Shown: positions 45,893 through 56,259 of the stretch, piece after piece
Layout: each line of letters opens with the position of its first letter
Position numbering within the stretch: position 1 is the stretch's first letter
Assembly (NCBI GenBank): GCA_020726505.1
Contig: JAHLEZ010000014.1
Coordinates: forward strand, 1,488,001-1,552,000
DNA length: 64,000 nucleotides
Direction: 5' to 3'
DNA from: Leptodontidium sp. MPI-SDFR-AT-0119
Lineage: Eukaryota > Ascomycota > Leotiomycetes > Helotiales > Leptodontidiaceae
Translations under genes and position numbers: made by a program
The notes under the pieces: generated by a model
Databases searched by the model: none
What the model saw: the letters and a program-made list of their open reading frames with translations, nothing else
What the model was told of the DNA's origin: nothing

Positions 45893-47014
45893 CTAGCTCC
45901 CAAAAGCAGCCGCAGGATAAACCCTCTTTTTCTTTCCCTTTCCCTCTGCACCACTTCTCGAGCTACTCCTAGAGCTCGGCGCACTGCCTTCCCTAGAAGC
46001 AAGTGCACTCGGTGGTTTCAACAACGTTCCACCTAACACATCTTCAGGCAGGTCATTCCACTCCCTCTCAGGCCCTCGATCCTGGAACGATCTCGCGTGG
46101 CCTTGGATAGGTGGTCTGCCTCCGGTAGTCGGTGTAGGTGGTTGAGAGATTGGCGCAGTAGTTTGCTTTGTAGGTTGAGATTGAGCTTGCGAACTCCCAT
46201 TCAAGTGATCCGACGGCACAAGTCTCCTTCTAAAAATGTACGCCGTATCTGGATTCAACCTCCGGTAATACCCTCGTAGAACAGGTTCCTCCCTCCTAAA
46301 CCCTCTCGCGGCATACCACTCCAAAGCCTCCTCATTCTGCGTCCAGACATGCGCATATAAACTCTCTATCCTCAACTCATTCTGGCTAACAGCCGCCTCA
46401 ATAACTTCATTTAGCACCGCAGCTACCAAACCTTTCCCCCGATACGGCGAAAGCAGACATAAGCTCTGAATGTAGATATCGTGTGTGTCGGGGGTATAGG
46501 AGGGGTTCTGCGGTGTCGACTCAGGGGACAGAGAGGGATCGACGCGGCAGATCACTCCGCCGACTACTTTTGTTTCCTGGCTGGTGGGGTCGGTCCAAAG
46601 GATTGAGCGGGAGAAGCTCTTGGGTGGGGAAGGGGTTGGAGGGTCTGGGAGGAGGATCTTGTGGTAGAAGGAGTCGGGGTAGGATATTGGGAGGAGGAGG
46701 GCGTTGATCCGTCGGAGTGGTTGGATGTGTTCTTGTTGGATTTGGGAGATTGTTGCTTGGGGTGGGATGGTTGAGGGTTTGGGTATTGGTGGTGGGGTTG
46801 GTGTTGGAATCGGTTTGCTGGTGTTTGAGGATACTGGTGGTGTGAGAGATGAGGGCGTTTGTGTTGTTAATGGTGAGGGATTCGATGACGGCAGTTTCGT
46901 CGTTAGAGACCCTGGTGGTGGTGTGTAACTGGGTTGTCGAGGCTGGAAGAATGATCGGATGGAAGGTTGAGCTCGCGTGTTCGCGGGGATTGAGGCTCTA
47001 TTGGTGCTGTCCAT
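45893..47014 (-). CDS. GNAT acetyltransferase, Naa50/San-like, with N-terminal PIP-box motif
   Basis: Predicted 373-aa protein in one exon. The GNAT domain spans about residues 90-270. The acetyl-CoA loop is SPYRGKGLVAAVLNEVI (R/QxxGxG/A form), and the Naa50-like element YAHVWTQNEEALEWYAARGF follows it, then VLRGYYRRLNPDTAYIF. Naa50/San acetylates N-termini and in animals supports sister-chromatid cohesion. The first 85 residues are Pro/Thr/Ser-rich and disordered, and residues 16-23 read QPSIRSFF, an exact PIP box (Q-x-x-I-x-x-F-F). The C-terminal 100 residues are also low complexity and end with a basic patch. The extensions make it twice the length of animal Naa50. An Eco1-type enzyme is less likely, since no C2H2 zinc finger is present. 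Confidence 0.78.
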   Translation of the reverse strand: MDSTNRASIPANTRAQPSIRSFFQPRQPSYTPPPGSLTTKLPSSNPSPLTTQTPSSLTPPVSSNTSKPIPTPTPPPIPKPSTIPPQATISQIQQEHIQPLRRINALLLPISYPDSFYHKILLPDPPTPSPPKSFSRSILWTDPTSQETKVVGGVICRVDPSLSPESTPQNPSYTPDTHDIYIQSLCLLSPYRGKGLVAAVLNEVIEAAVSQNELRIESLYAHVWTQNEEALEWYAARGFRREEPVLRGYYRRLNPDTAYIFRRRLVPSDHLNGSSQAQSQPTKQTTAPISQPPTPTTGGRPPIQGHARSFQDRGPEREWNDLPEDVLGGTLLKPPSALASREGSAPSSRSSSRSGAEGKGKKKRVYPAAAFGS

Positions 47015-47738
47015 CTTGGCTTCCTTTCCCAGAGCTTTTCTCTCTGGACACCTCTCTTGTTTCTGGAATTAAAGTCTGGGAGACCGAGGAAATATGGGGT
47101 GCAGTCAGTGTTGAGTGTGGAATGCAAAATCTGGCCTCGTCTGACTTCTAAACAATGTCAGGATGACGATGGTTCGAGATGCCAGCTTAGCCGACGCCGC
47201 TAGAAATACCCCTTTTTCAGAAGGAGGGGGTTGGAATGAATCAACAATCAGATACAGTCCAATTTAAGCTTAAATTTTTGGCATATTTTTTGCAAAAAGT
47301 TTAATTTTCAGTGAGATATAGACCGTGTCTAATCGGATGCCTCTGGCTTGTAATTGATATCCATTGAACATTTGCACTTTTTGTTGATATTCACCAAGCT
47401 CCAGCACAGCCAAGTCACCGCCTCCAAACCTTAATCTTAGCGTGATTTTTCTGCCCGGCCAGCAGCTGGTTTCAGAGGAGACCACAATATCATCGACTTG
47501 ATCATCTTCCGGTCTTCCTAAGAGCTTTGACGACAATATCAAATACTCCAACATGCTCTTTGGTCGGTGAATTCGAGGAAGAAACTCATAAAATGCCATC
47601 TCATCTTCCTGGCTTCCCCTTCATTCTTGCATCCTCTTGCAGCGGTGCTTTTGATTGCATCACAACTGGAACTGTTCCCGTTCCCTTTCCCAGCTCCACA
47701 CATTGCACCACAGCCTGCTCGACAGCGCCCTCTTCAAC
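47015..47738. other. Divergent promoter, acetyltransferase and Sgf11-like gene
   Basis: 724 bp holding both promoters. The open frames on both strands near 47270-47790 are short and overlap the Sgf11-like first exon. None shows family features. Confidence 0.5.
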
Positions 47739-49129
47739 ATGTCTGCCAACGACACTTTCGAGACGCCGGGTCTCGTAGCCCCAGATCCTAGTGAAGAGCA
47801 TGATCCCTTGACAGAATTGGTAATTTTTCGTCTCTTTTCGCCCTTTCTCTGCTGCCTTGGGGAAAGTACCAACAGCTAACTCTCTGCGCTCAGGCCTATG
47901 GAGTTCTGGACGATTCATTCTATAATATTCTACACGACTTAGTCTTTGAGACTTTCCGGGAGGAGAAGATGCTGAGGGCTTCATCTGCTGCCATTATCGT
48001 CGAGCAACAAGCTATACAAACCGAATCAGCCCAGGATGGCGACGAGTCCGCCCCTACATCCATCGAGAACAAAATAATCGAGACGGAAGGTGCCACTTGG
48101 GAGAATGGCATTACATATCTCAAGGGCAACCCATTACATACCACAAAGGAAATCCGCTGCCAAAAATGCGGTCTTCCCCGCCTCCTACATCCAACAGATG
48201 GAAATGGTGGTAGAAGACCTGAACCGGGCATCCAGTACTGCGAGAAACACCCTTTCATCAACAAGCCATACCACGATGTCTACGGACAGACATATGTTCC
48301 CGAGGGTCCTGGGCGGGGCAAGAAGAAGAAAGACATGATCAATCCGCTGAAGCAGCAGAAAGAGAATACACCGAACGGAAGTCAGGACTCATCTCCGCCG
48401 CCAGGAGAAGAGGAAGAGAAGAAGAACATCGCGTTCCCATCTTCGAAATGTAATAACTGTGGCACTCATGTCGTCATCAAACGCATGAATAATCACATGG
48501 CGAGGTGTATAGGTGGTTTTGGCCGACAGTCTTCACGCGATGCAAAGACCAAGATGGCGAACGGGAATGGAAATGGCAGCCAGAACGGGAACACCCCTCC
48601 TACGAGTCGAAACTCTACTCCTGGCCCTACAGTTCCCAACAAAAGCGGTCGCAGCAGTCCGAGCAAGCGTGAAGCGGGTGACGACTTTGACTCCGAGGAA
48701 TCTCCGCATAAGAAGAAGAAGCTTCTGAAGAAGAACCCGGCCACCAAACTGAAGGCTCCGAAGATGTCGAAGAATCCCAGTCAATTGTCGGCTAGCGGAT
48801 TGAGCTTCGAGTCGAAGCCTCCGGCGAGCGATGAAGAGGACATCATCGATGATGGAGATGATGATCGAGACGGGGACTTCAATGAGAAGTCTTTATCGGT
48901 GGATCCGAAGAAGAAGACCAAGCCTATGAAGCCCGTGAAGAAGCTGGTTAAGCCCAAGAGCAAGTGGCTGTATGGTAGCGGCGGCAGCTCGACGAACGTT
49001 CTCCCAGGTGTCCCTCCAGACCCCACAAAGCTGAAGATCAAAACTGGCAGTGGCATGGTGAACGGGCATTCGAAGGGCGTGACGAGGGAGCAATCAGAGA
49101 GCAGCCAGACATTGAGCTCCCCTAATTGA
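47739..49129 (+). CDS. Sgf11-like zinc-binding protein (possible SAGA deubiquitinase module subunit)
   Basis: Predicted 438-aa nuclear protein from two exons, 47739-47819 and 47894-49129. The amphipathic helix LDDSFYNILHDLVFETFREEK at residues about 32-52 resembles the N-terminal helix of Sgf11/ATXN7L3, which anchors to the Ubp8 module. Two zinc-binding patterns are visible. The first has Cys at 116 and 119 with a later YCEKH (Cys 143, His 146). The second is C213-x2-C216-x11-H228-x3-C232 (KCNNCGTHVVIKRMNNHMARC, split here for display), close to the Sgf11 zinc finger. The last 200 residues are disordered, with Lys-rich and Asp/Glu-rich blocks and a likely nuclear signal (HKKKKLLKK). The Sgf11 assignment is a pattern match; other chromatin zinc proteins remain possible. 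Confidence 0.6.
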
Positions 49130-49791
49130 GGTCTAGTGTTGAGAAGATAGACAACTGTGAAACGAATAAAATTTGGTATGGGTTGGTCGATGATCTGCGG
49201 ACTTTGTATGCATGGATTGGCGGGGTGGTTGTTCCTTGAGAGTCGGCAAGTAAGCATTGAATTGGCGTTTTTCTACTTTACTGTATTATGTGCGTGGGCT
49301 TTTATCTGCCTGGCCTGGCGTGGGAGATGGGCATGGGATGGATTTGCACCGGGCGTTCATATGGTTGGTGCATATGAAAATGAAAGAATGCATTTCTCTA
49401 AATTCGTATCTTCTCGGAATACAAACGTTCCCAGCTGAGAAGTTGGAATTTCGATATTTATGTTCATTCACAGTCGCAAGTGCTGTCCTCGGCTCCAATC
49501 CAAAATTGCCTGCCCACTTCCTTGTACATGAATACATCCATCCCTTTCTCCAGTTACAATACAGCATATACATGCAATGATACAAATCATACATCAAATT
49601 CAATATAGTACGCAATCATCAAGCAGAAAACAAACCATTCACAAGCTTTCCTACAGTCCCAACTCTCACAAGATACAGAGAAGCACAACACTCTCGACCG
49701 CCTAAAAGAACCAACTTCGCCCCCAAAGATTCAGCTAATAAGAATATTCTGTCATATGACACTCGATACAAAGCATTTGTCGTGGGTCGAA
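49130..49791. other. Convergent 3' intergenic region
   Basis: About 660 bp between the Sgf11-like gene end and the broken cysteine-rich gene. No gene supported; frames on both strands are short. Confidence 0.5.
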
Positions 49792-51432
49792 CTACGGCGC
49801 TCCAGAACGAGCGGGTCTATCATATATTTCGTCGCACCAGGCGCACCATAACAGTGGTGATCCATATCTCCTACCCCTACAGTTGTTCATGTACCTATCT
49901 AGGTACCTTATCTCCTCTTCGGTAAACACTTCGTCGTCGTCGTCAGTAATGTCAGCCTCAGAGTTGTCGGACTCGGCAGCAGAATCAGCATCTGAGTCTG
50001 ACTCTGGGTCTGAATCCGACTCCGAGTCGTCAAAGAGGTCTAGGATAATAGGTTCTGCCGCTCTAGGAGGTGTAGGGATTGTGTGGTTGCTCAAGATTGG
50101 GTTCGGCGCGGGAGTGGCAGTTTCGTCCGAACTCTCGGGGTCCGAATCGCTGTCGTCCATGAGATCAATGATGAGGGTCCTGTTGTGTTTTGAGGCGAGG
50201 TACGAGATAGCTTATGGGCAGCAGCCGCTGCGACAGAGGCTTGGTTATTGGCTAATAGTTGCTCAAACGTCTTGCAATTGCAGCATTTGTGTTCCGGCGT
50301 TGCAGCAGCTTCAGCATTCGGAATCGATGAACCCAAGTGTGATGTTTCGATCGTGGTATCTGCATGACAATTTACACAGCTTCCAAACAGCGCGGCGTTG
50401 GCTTCCTTTTGGGCTTTTTCGTGCCTTGCTTGGAGTTTGGAGACTCCGCTGGGGACGCTGTCATCTATGTGACGTGCTGTTGAACATCCGGGGAGTCATG
50501 AATCTTTACCGCAACACATCTACCGGACCGATATTCGAGGATTCTGGTAGCGTCTAAGTGTCCCTAACAATCAGTCAACATCTACGCTACACCTAACCTA
50601 ATCCCTACGTGCAGGGCCTCAACTTACCTGAATGATACACGGAAGATCTTATCCCATTCTTGACTCTTACAAAAGTCTTCTCACAACACGCACAAGTTGC
50701 TAAACCAAGACACCTAGATATCTTCTCGGCAGCAAGTTCCTTCAGACGATCCTGTTCATGAATAGCTGGGTCACAGCGGAAGTCCTGCTCGCCCTTACGA
50801 CTCTTCTCTTCGCAAATAGCTTCCGTTTCGGGGCGCTCTTCTTCGGCTGCGAAGACCTCGGCCATCGTCTTTCGCTTTTTCTACCGCTGCTGTTGGCTAG
50901 CTAATGCTTCGCTAACAGTCTTTACTCCCTTAGGGTTCAGCCGAACCCGAGGACTGACTTACATGTCGAGTTTCTTCCCTGGCTTGTTAGAAGAAGGTGG
51001 AGAAGGAGGGGTGGAAGTTCGTTTCCTCCTCTTCAAAATCACTGAAACGACGAGTTCTACCCTCTCGACTCCAGCCTCTTCGTCATCATCATCAGAATCC
51101 AAGAGGATTTCTCTCAAATGACTCTTCTCCATCTCATTGGCCCTGAACATATCCTCTACAATTCGAATACACGGCCCATCCAACGCACAAGCTTCTTTCA
51201 TCAAATCCGCCAGATCCGCAATTCGGCCGAGCTTTGGACACTTTTAAATTGCATTGACTCCCTTCGGTACTTCTGGCTTCGATTCGTCGGATGACGTCGT
51301 TGAGTTCTTGCGCTCTGTTTCTTCGATTGAAGTGCGGAGACTGCGGGAGAGGATTTCTTCCATCGTACTATGATCGACTTTATATCTTTTGAAATAAGCA
51401 ATGGAATCAAGGGTGACTGGGTGAAAAGACAC
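49792..51432 (-). pseudogene. Disrupted Cys-rich, acidic gene (unknown family)
   Basis: Several minus-strand coding segments line up as one gene but carry lesions. Segment 51432-50963 is one frame interrupted by TAA at 51246-51244, between GVNAI and KCPKLGRIADLADL. The next exon appears to start at 50896 (intron 50962-50897) and has TAG at 50883-50881, just before KKRKTMAEVF. Exons 50896-50628, 50553-50524 and 50464 onward join in phase. A one-base loss near 50210-50213 then shifts from ...AAAAAHK to AISYLASKHNRTLIIDL. The last part is Ser/Asp/Glu-rich and ends with CAWC. Paired cysteines (CACC, CVNC, CCNC, CAWC) suggest zinc binding. I do not recognise the family. Both stops are explained by CAA-to-TAA and CAG-to-TAG changes. 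A real gene with unusual introns is possible but less likely. Confidence 0.55.
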
Positions 51433-52373
51433 GGTCTTCGAGGACTAAAGAGATGGACGCTTGCTAAGCGTGGAATCTCGCTTTCAGGGGCTTCGGGTAA
51501 TCCCCAGAACCTTATTTACATTACAAGGAACCGAAAACTCCAACCCGGCGATCAAGGAAAAATCTTTGGTATATTCTTAGCTGGTATTGTATACTTATCA
51601 TTTTTCTCAATGTATAGCAGAATCCGCAGAATGATGAGGCAGGTGGTATTTTGAAGATTACCATCACGTGCATACTTGGGTTATTTTTGGGTATGTTCAG
51701 GGGGAGGCCCGATCCTTGCTGGACCCTGAAATCCGCTCTTGCAAGCACTTTCCCAGCTTTTCTTCTCGTAACAATCGTACTGCTCGTACATCCGTATCCT
51801 GCATCGTCCTCCGGACGGTAAACATACCAATCGAGGTATGGATACGACATACATTCTTGACATAGGACTGAAATCTGGTCTGGATGGCTGGTGCATCATC
51901 CTCTCGTCCAGTCAAAGAGCGGTAACAGACATGCTTAGAGGCTGAGCCAGTGCTAATAGCGAGCTTGTCACTCGTCCTCATCGCTTCTCGATTTCACGGC
52001 CAACGTACTGAAGGCTTCAAGAATACGGTCAGCCGCGATATTTTTGCCCAGAGAGAGTTCGCGCTTGGTCCTTGGCTCTTGCCTCGTGGTCATCCGTTAC
52101 CCCAGCCAACAGAGTCGGGACGGCATTCGAGATGTCCGTCCTACATATCGTCAGCTCCGCCTCTTTCTTGGTCTCAGTGTCCCTCCATTTCTCTTTTCTT
52201 TCTATTCTCTTCTCCATGTCGTTATTTGTGTAGATATAGATCATAGACGTGTCTAGTTGCTGCAAGTCACCCCTCTGTGTCCTGACATCTATTCCCCATA
52301 CTTGCCGCGAACTGACTACTTCCTGTAGATCCACGAGCCTCCTCGCATTGTACAGGCTGCCTCCTTCAGCAAG
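51433..52373. other. Divergent intergenic region, broken gene and TLC gene
   Basis: 940 bp. The frames on both strands (about 60-110 codons) overlap and lack family features. The segment nearest 52373 is the TLC gene promoter and leader. Confidence 0.45.
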
Positions 52374-53393
52374 ATGCTTGATCCATTCTTTGCCCCGATA
52401 CCGATCCTCATGGAAGCTGTCAAACCTCTTTGCGACTACCTCTCCCTCAAAAGTCTGCCCCTCCATATCCACGAAATCCTCTTCGCTTTCGGCTTCTACC
52501 ACATCATCTTCGAATACCTCGCACCTCCACTATCAAGCTGGTTCCTCCCAAAGCAATACAAACAACTTTCCTACGAAAGTAAACTGCGATGGAACATGCA
52601 CTGCGCTTCAATGGTGCAGTGTTGTAATATTACAATGCTTGCATTATGGACCATCTACTCTGATAACGAACGTCGGAACATGAACCTCGAGGAGCGAATG
52701 TGGGGTTACACCGGAGCGGCCGCATTAGTACAAGCTCTCGCAACAGGCTACTTCCTCTTCGATCTCGTCGTAATGGTCCGTTATTTGGACGTCTTCGGGC
52801 TCGGTATGCTAGCACACGCTCTAAGTTGTCTGATCACGTACACCCTAGGATTTGTACGTTTAGACCAGATCCAGGAACTTCCTACCTACCTACCTATCCA
52901 ACTTGAACGAGAGGTAAGTGTCTTTTAGCTAATTTTCTCTTCTACTTAGCGACCGATATTCAACTATTACGGTTGCGTCTTCATGCTCTATGAACTTTCC
53001 ACGCCGTTTCTCAACATTCACTGGTTCTTCGATAAGATGGGAATGACAGGAACCAGAGCCCAGCTGTACAATGGCATTGCGCTTCTAGTAGTCTTCTTCA
53101 GTTGCCGGTTGGTGTGGGGTGCCTACTCGTCTTTCAACATCTACTGTGATGTGTGGAATGCGCTGCATTTCGACCGGAGTGTGAAAATCGGAGGTACAGA
53201 GGAGATGATGCAGTTTGCCGGCGGAAGATCTTTGCCGATGTGGCTAGTCGTCCTGTACATGAGCGGCCATGTTACATTGCAAGCCTTGAATGTTTTCTGG
53301 TTCGGCAAAATGATTGCGGCAGTCAAGAAGAGGTTCGTTAAAGCTCCTCAGCAGAATGGAGTCCAGCAAAATGGAGTCAAGAAGAAGGCATGA
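52374..53393 (+). CDS. TLC-domain membrane protein (TRAM-LAG1-CLN8)
   Basis: Predicted 307-aa multi-pass membrane protein from two exons, 52374-52853 and 52950-53393, joined in phase 0 with donor GTACGT. The TLC domain spans about residues 55-275. SYESKLRWNMHCASMVQC is the typical start of the domain, WGYTGAAALVQALATGYFLFD the middle, and ELSTPFLNIHWFFDKMGM the conserved fourth-helix block. Members of the TMEM56/FAM57 side of the family have been linked to lipid sensing or ceramide synthesis. The catalytic HH pair of ceramide synthases is absent, so it is probably not a ceramide synthase. The C-terminus is basic with a duplicated QQNGV and a KKKA end, a dilysine-like ER retrieval signal. Confidence 0.8.
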
Positions 53394-53853
53394 ATCTGGG
53401 GTATAGAAGGTACACCGTACCGAGATTGGAAAGATACGGTATCAGTAATGATTAGATGAGAACTGAGACATTAATCCACGCGTCCTTCCATTCTACATTC
53501 ACAAATAGACTTGGCTCTCTATTGTCACCGAGGTCCATCCTAGTCAGGTGCAGTCCAACAATTACCCGAACCGAGCCCCCTTTCTTGTCACCACATCTTC
53601 GGCTCGGGTGTTATCCCATTCCAACCCACCCACTCCTCGAACTCCACCAAGTAGTCACTCCTCTGATCACTCCTCTTGAAACGTTAAGATCCGAGTTCCT
53701 AAAGTCGCCAAACCAAGTACATACATGCATGCAGCACACTGCGCAAAGAACCATTTCTGCAACTCCCACAGACCGAAACAAGCGCCGATTCCTAGGTTCC
53801 TTTTCCTTTCCGGCCCTGTTAACGCCATCCCATCGCACCCACCAAACTTCTCA
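53394..53853. other. Intergenic region after the TLC gene
   Basis: 460 bp containing the TLC 3' UTR. Nothing else can be supported. Confidence 0.5.
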
Positions 53854-54507
53854 TTAATCCCACGCAAGCAACGCTCCTTGTTGCGAAGGACGTTCAGAGA
53901 TCCAGCGTCCCATGACAGTCATCCCATACCCTGGAGATGGCATGGCTGGGATGTGGAATTCTGCAGCTGCTGGTGCTACTCCAGCTCCAGCGCGTGGGTA
54001 GACATCAATGTGGCGCTGCAATTGGTATTGGTGTGTCATTTGGTCATATGGATTGGATGCGTGTTGCGTTGCTGGAGGATTGAGAGTCAGGCCAAGGAGG
54101 CTGTAGTTCATATCGGTCTGGTTGGGGATGGTAGTTCCATTTGGCCATGTCGTTGCTAGTGGTAGGTCTGTGCTGGATGTGTCTTGGTATTGGCTTGTTT
54201 GTGAGTGTTCCTCGGGATGGAATTGTGGGCTGGTCGTTGGCTGATCTTGGTGTGTAATGGGTCGCGAAGGGGTTTGTTCGGGTTCTTTGCTTGAGCGATG
54301 TGGCTTTGATGATTTCCTACACAGGGGTTATGTTGGCAATGCCTTTTTGTTTTGGACAAATGTCAGATGTGAGGTTCAAGGGGACGGTACCTCTTTTGCT
54401 TCTTGGCATTTTCTCCCGTCTGCTTTGCTTGCCGAGAAGTCATGTTGAGTGATGGATGAGGTATTGTTTCCGTTTGAGTCACAAAGTTTCTTTCGGCGTG
54501 CACTCAT
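53854..54507 (-). CDS. Possible small hypothetical protein, splicing uncertain
   Basis: A weakly supported gene. From the Met at 54507 a 43-codon frame begins MSARRKKLCDSNG. After a likely intron (donor near 54395, acceptor ending GTGTAG near 54310), two frames stay open. One runs to 53854 and is rich in Gln, Pro, Thr and Ser, with TWPNGTTIPNQTDMNYSLL and a hydrophobic-Gly tail PSPGYGMTVMG. The other ends earlier near 54075. The first needs an unusual donor to keep phase; the second joins GAG|GTACCG in phase 0. I recognise no domain. It may be a short transcription-factor-like protein or not a gene. Confidence 0.25.
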
Positions 54508-55428
54508 TTGGCTTGGTGGCAGCTTGACGGCTTGGATTTATAGACCTGAGGTTATGCTTGAGAATGGGAGGCCGCCTGCTCTGCTGGCATGGTGCCATTT
54601 TCTCCGGGTCGGGAAAGGCATCTAACTTTTGCCCGAGGCTTCCTGGATTTCCTTGTCGAGCTCAAGCAAAATGGGAGGCCGCCTGCTTCGCTAGCATGGT
54701 GATTTGAGATTGAAAGTATGAAACGCATGTTGCATTTAGCAGTCAAGACTTCTCGAGTCCATTGCGTGGACCCTGCTTGGCCACTTACAGGACGAATTTG
54801 TAGTAGGAGGCCTCACATCCCGAGCTACAATGGCTTTCATTCGAAGACTTCGGGCCAGTCTTGGCTCGGTACTGTCTGTCAGACGGTAGAGTAAAATGCT
54901 TGTTTCACGCCTTGATCTTGTTGTTCGAAATTCTCATGCATTGCTTGCTGTTTTAACTTGAGGGGCCTCCCAGTCGAGCTAGTGCGTGATGCCAAGTAGT
55001 TACTTGAGGCCGCCTTGAACCAGAAGATATGTACGATTGGCGAATCCGGAACGCCACTTGAGGCCTCTCACGACCCAAACGGCAATTCACTATTGGTCCA
55101 GCGAGCTTCATGCAGGCGGTGTTGTGCCTGGGAAATCCTCCTATTAATCTGCCTCGCTTATTGTAGTGAGCCCCTGTGACAACCATCACAGCAAGGCTGA
55201 AGGGGGCCTCAACTAGCGCCGACCCTCCATTTATCTAACCCACAAGCACATGCCCATCTTCCCTTCTTTTCTCCACCGCTTCCACACGCGGCTGAAGAAG
55301 AGGCCTCCCGCCTGCTTCTTCCCCTCGAAGTCCGCAGTCTATCTGTGAGACTTCACCTTACCCAGATCCCGAGCGCAGCGGTCTCTGCGCCTAACAACAC
55401 ATTTCGCGACACAATGAACGGCAACTAG
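54508..55428. other. Intergenic region with repeated GGAGGCC-type motif
   Basis: 920 bp without a supported gene. A 32-bp imperfect direct repeat (54563-54594 and 54670-54701, offset 107 bp) and several further copies of a GAGGCCTC/GAGGCCGC core occur here and are reported as a finding. Confidence 0.5.
54563..54701. repeat. Imperfect 32-bp direct repeat, spaced 107 bp
   Basis: Two copies share AATGGGAGGCCGCCTGCT, then a differing pair of bases, then GCT and GCATGGTG. They differ at about three positions. The copies are in the same orientation at 54563-54594 and 54670-54701. Their role is unknown. Confidence 0.75.
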
Positions 55429-56226
55429 GTTACAATAACGATCTCATCAGCCACTCTCTCCTCTACAACTGTCAAAGTGATTTGGATTATCTGCGGACAT
55501 GCTACGGTCCGTCCGTCGATATTCTGCTCACTCCGTATAATGGCGAGCCAAGCTCGGTCCATGGCGACGACGATGTCCCATGGGAGGCCGCAGCCTCGCC
55601 TGTTCCTCTCTCGATGCAACACACAAATTTCGCAAGTCCAGAAGCTACTTCAGTTCCAACATCTTCCAGTTCTTGGTCTCCATCTTCTGGGTCTCTTGGT
55701 GCGACGAATGACACAAGTCTATCTCCAGCCATCATCACTCCTTCATCCCAAGATCAACATGCTACGGCTCCCACAATGCCAGAAGCTGCAGTTCTGGAAG
55801 ATGATGACGAAGACCCTGTCACCCAAGTGCCAGCTCCAACTGAGTTCCGATGTCCGCATTGTCCTGAGATCAAACCTTCTCGGGCATTGCTCAAGTGAGT
55901 CCCCCACCAAACGCACCTCATTTACACTTCAAAATATCTAACACTTCTCGCCCAGTCGCCACATCAACACTCACACGAGACCTTACGCCTGCTACTGTGG
56001 AGTCAAAAAAGCCACGCAACGGGACCTCGATCGCCACCAAGACACCCACGGAAAGATCCGTCGATACTTCTGTCCCGTGCCAGGCTGTCCCTGGAATGTC
56101 CACGGCATCAAGCGTGGCTTCTCTAGGCGACTGGACAATGCGAAAAGACATCTTAAGTCGCATGACAATTATGCGGCTTTATTTGTGTTGAGAGAGGATA
56201 GTCAAGGACGACTGTCGAGGGTTTGA
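55429..56226 (+). CDS. C2H2 zinc-finger protein, 5' end uncertain
   Basis: Two exons are clear: one ending at 55894 (donor AA|GTGAGT) and 55956-56226. They join in phase to form three zinc-finger-like units. The first is C-PH-C...H-INT-H, a classical C2H2 finger, completed across the intron. The second is YACYCGVKKATQRDLDRHQ with Cys-x-Cys. The third is CPVPGCPWNVHG followed by H-LKS-H. This looks like a nuclear DNA-binding protein. The part before the fingers is acidic and Ser/Pro/Thr-rich. The start is unresolved: the frame is open back to 55395 with no in-frame ATG, and the ATG at 55414 meets TAG after four codons. A further 5' exon, an intron ending at 55428, or a frameshift is needed. 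The internal Met at 55614 is a fallback start. Confidence 0.65.
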
Positions 56227-56259
56227 GGGTGTACTGGTGAGGTCGTTTATTTATGAAAG

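Noticed and set aside
50091..50557. Long plus-strand frame opposite the broken Cys-rich gene (49883-50557)
   Set aside because: It is antisense to the acidic Ser/Asp coding stretch and arises from its codon bias.
52949..53020. Possible ceramide-synthase identity of the TLC gene
   Set aside because: The paired His of the Lag1 motif is missing; only the generic TLC pattern is present.
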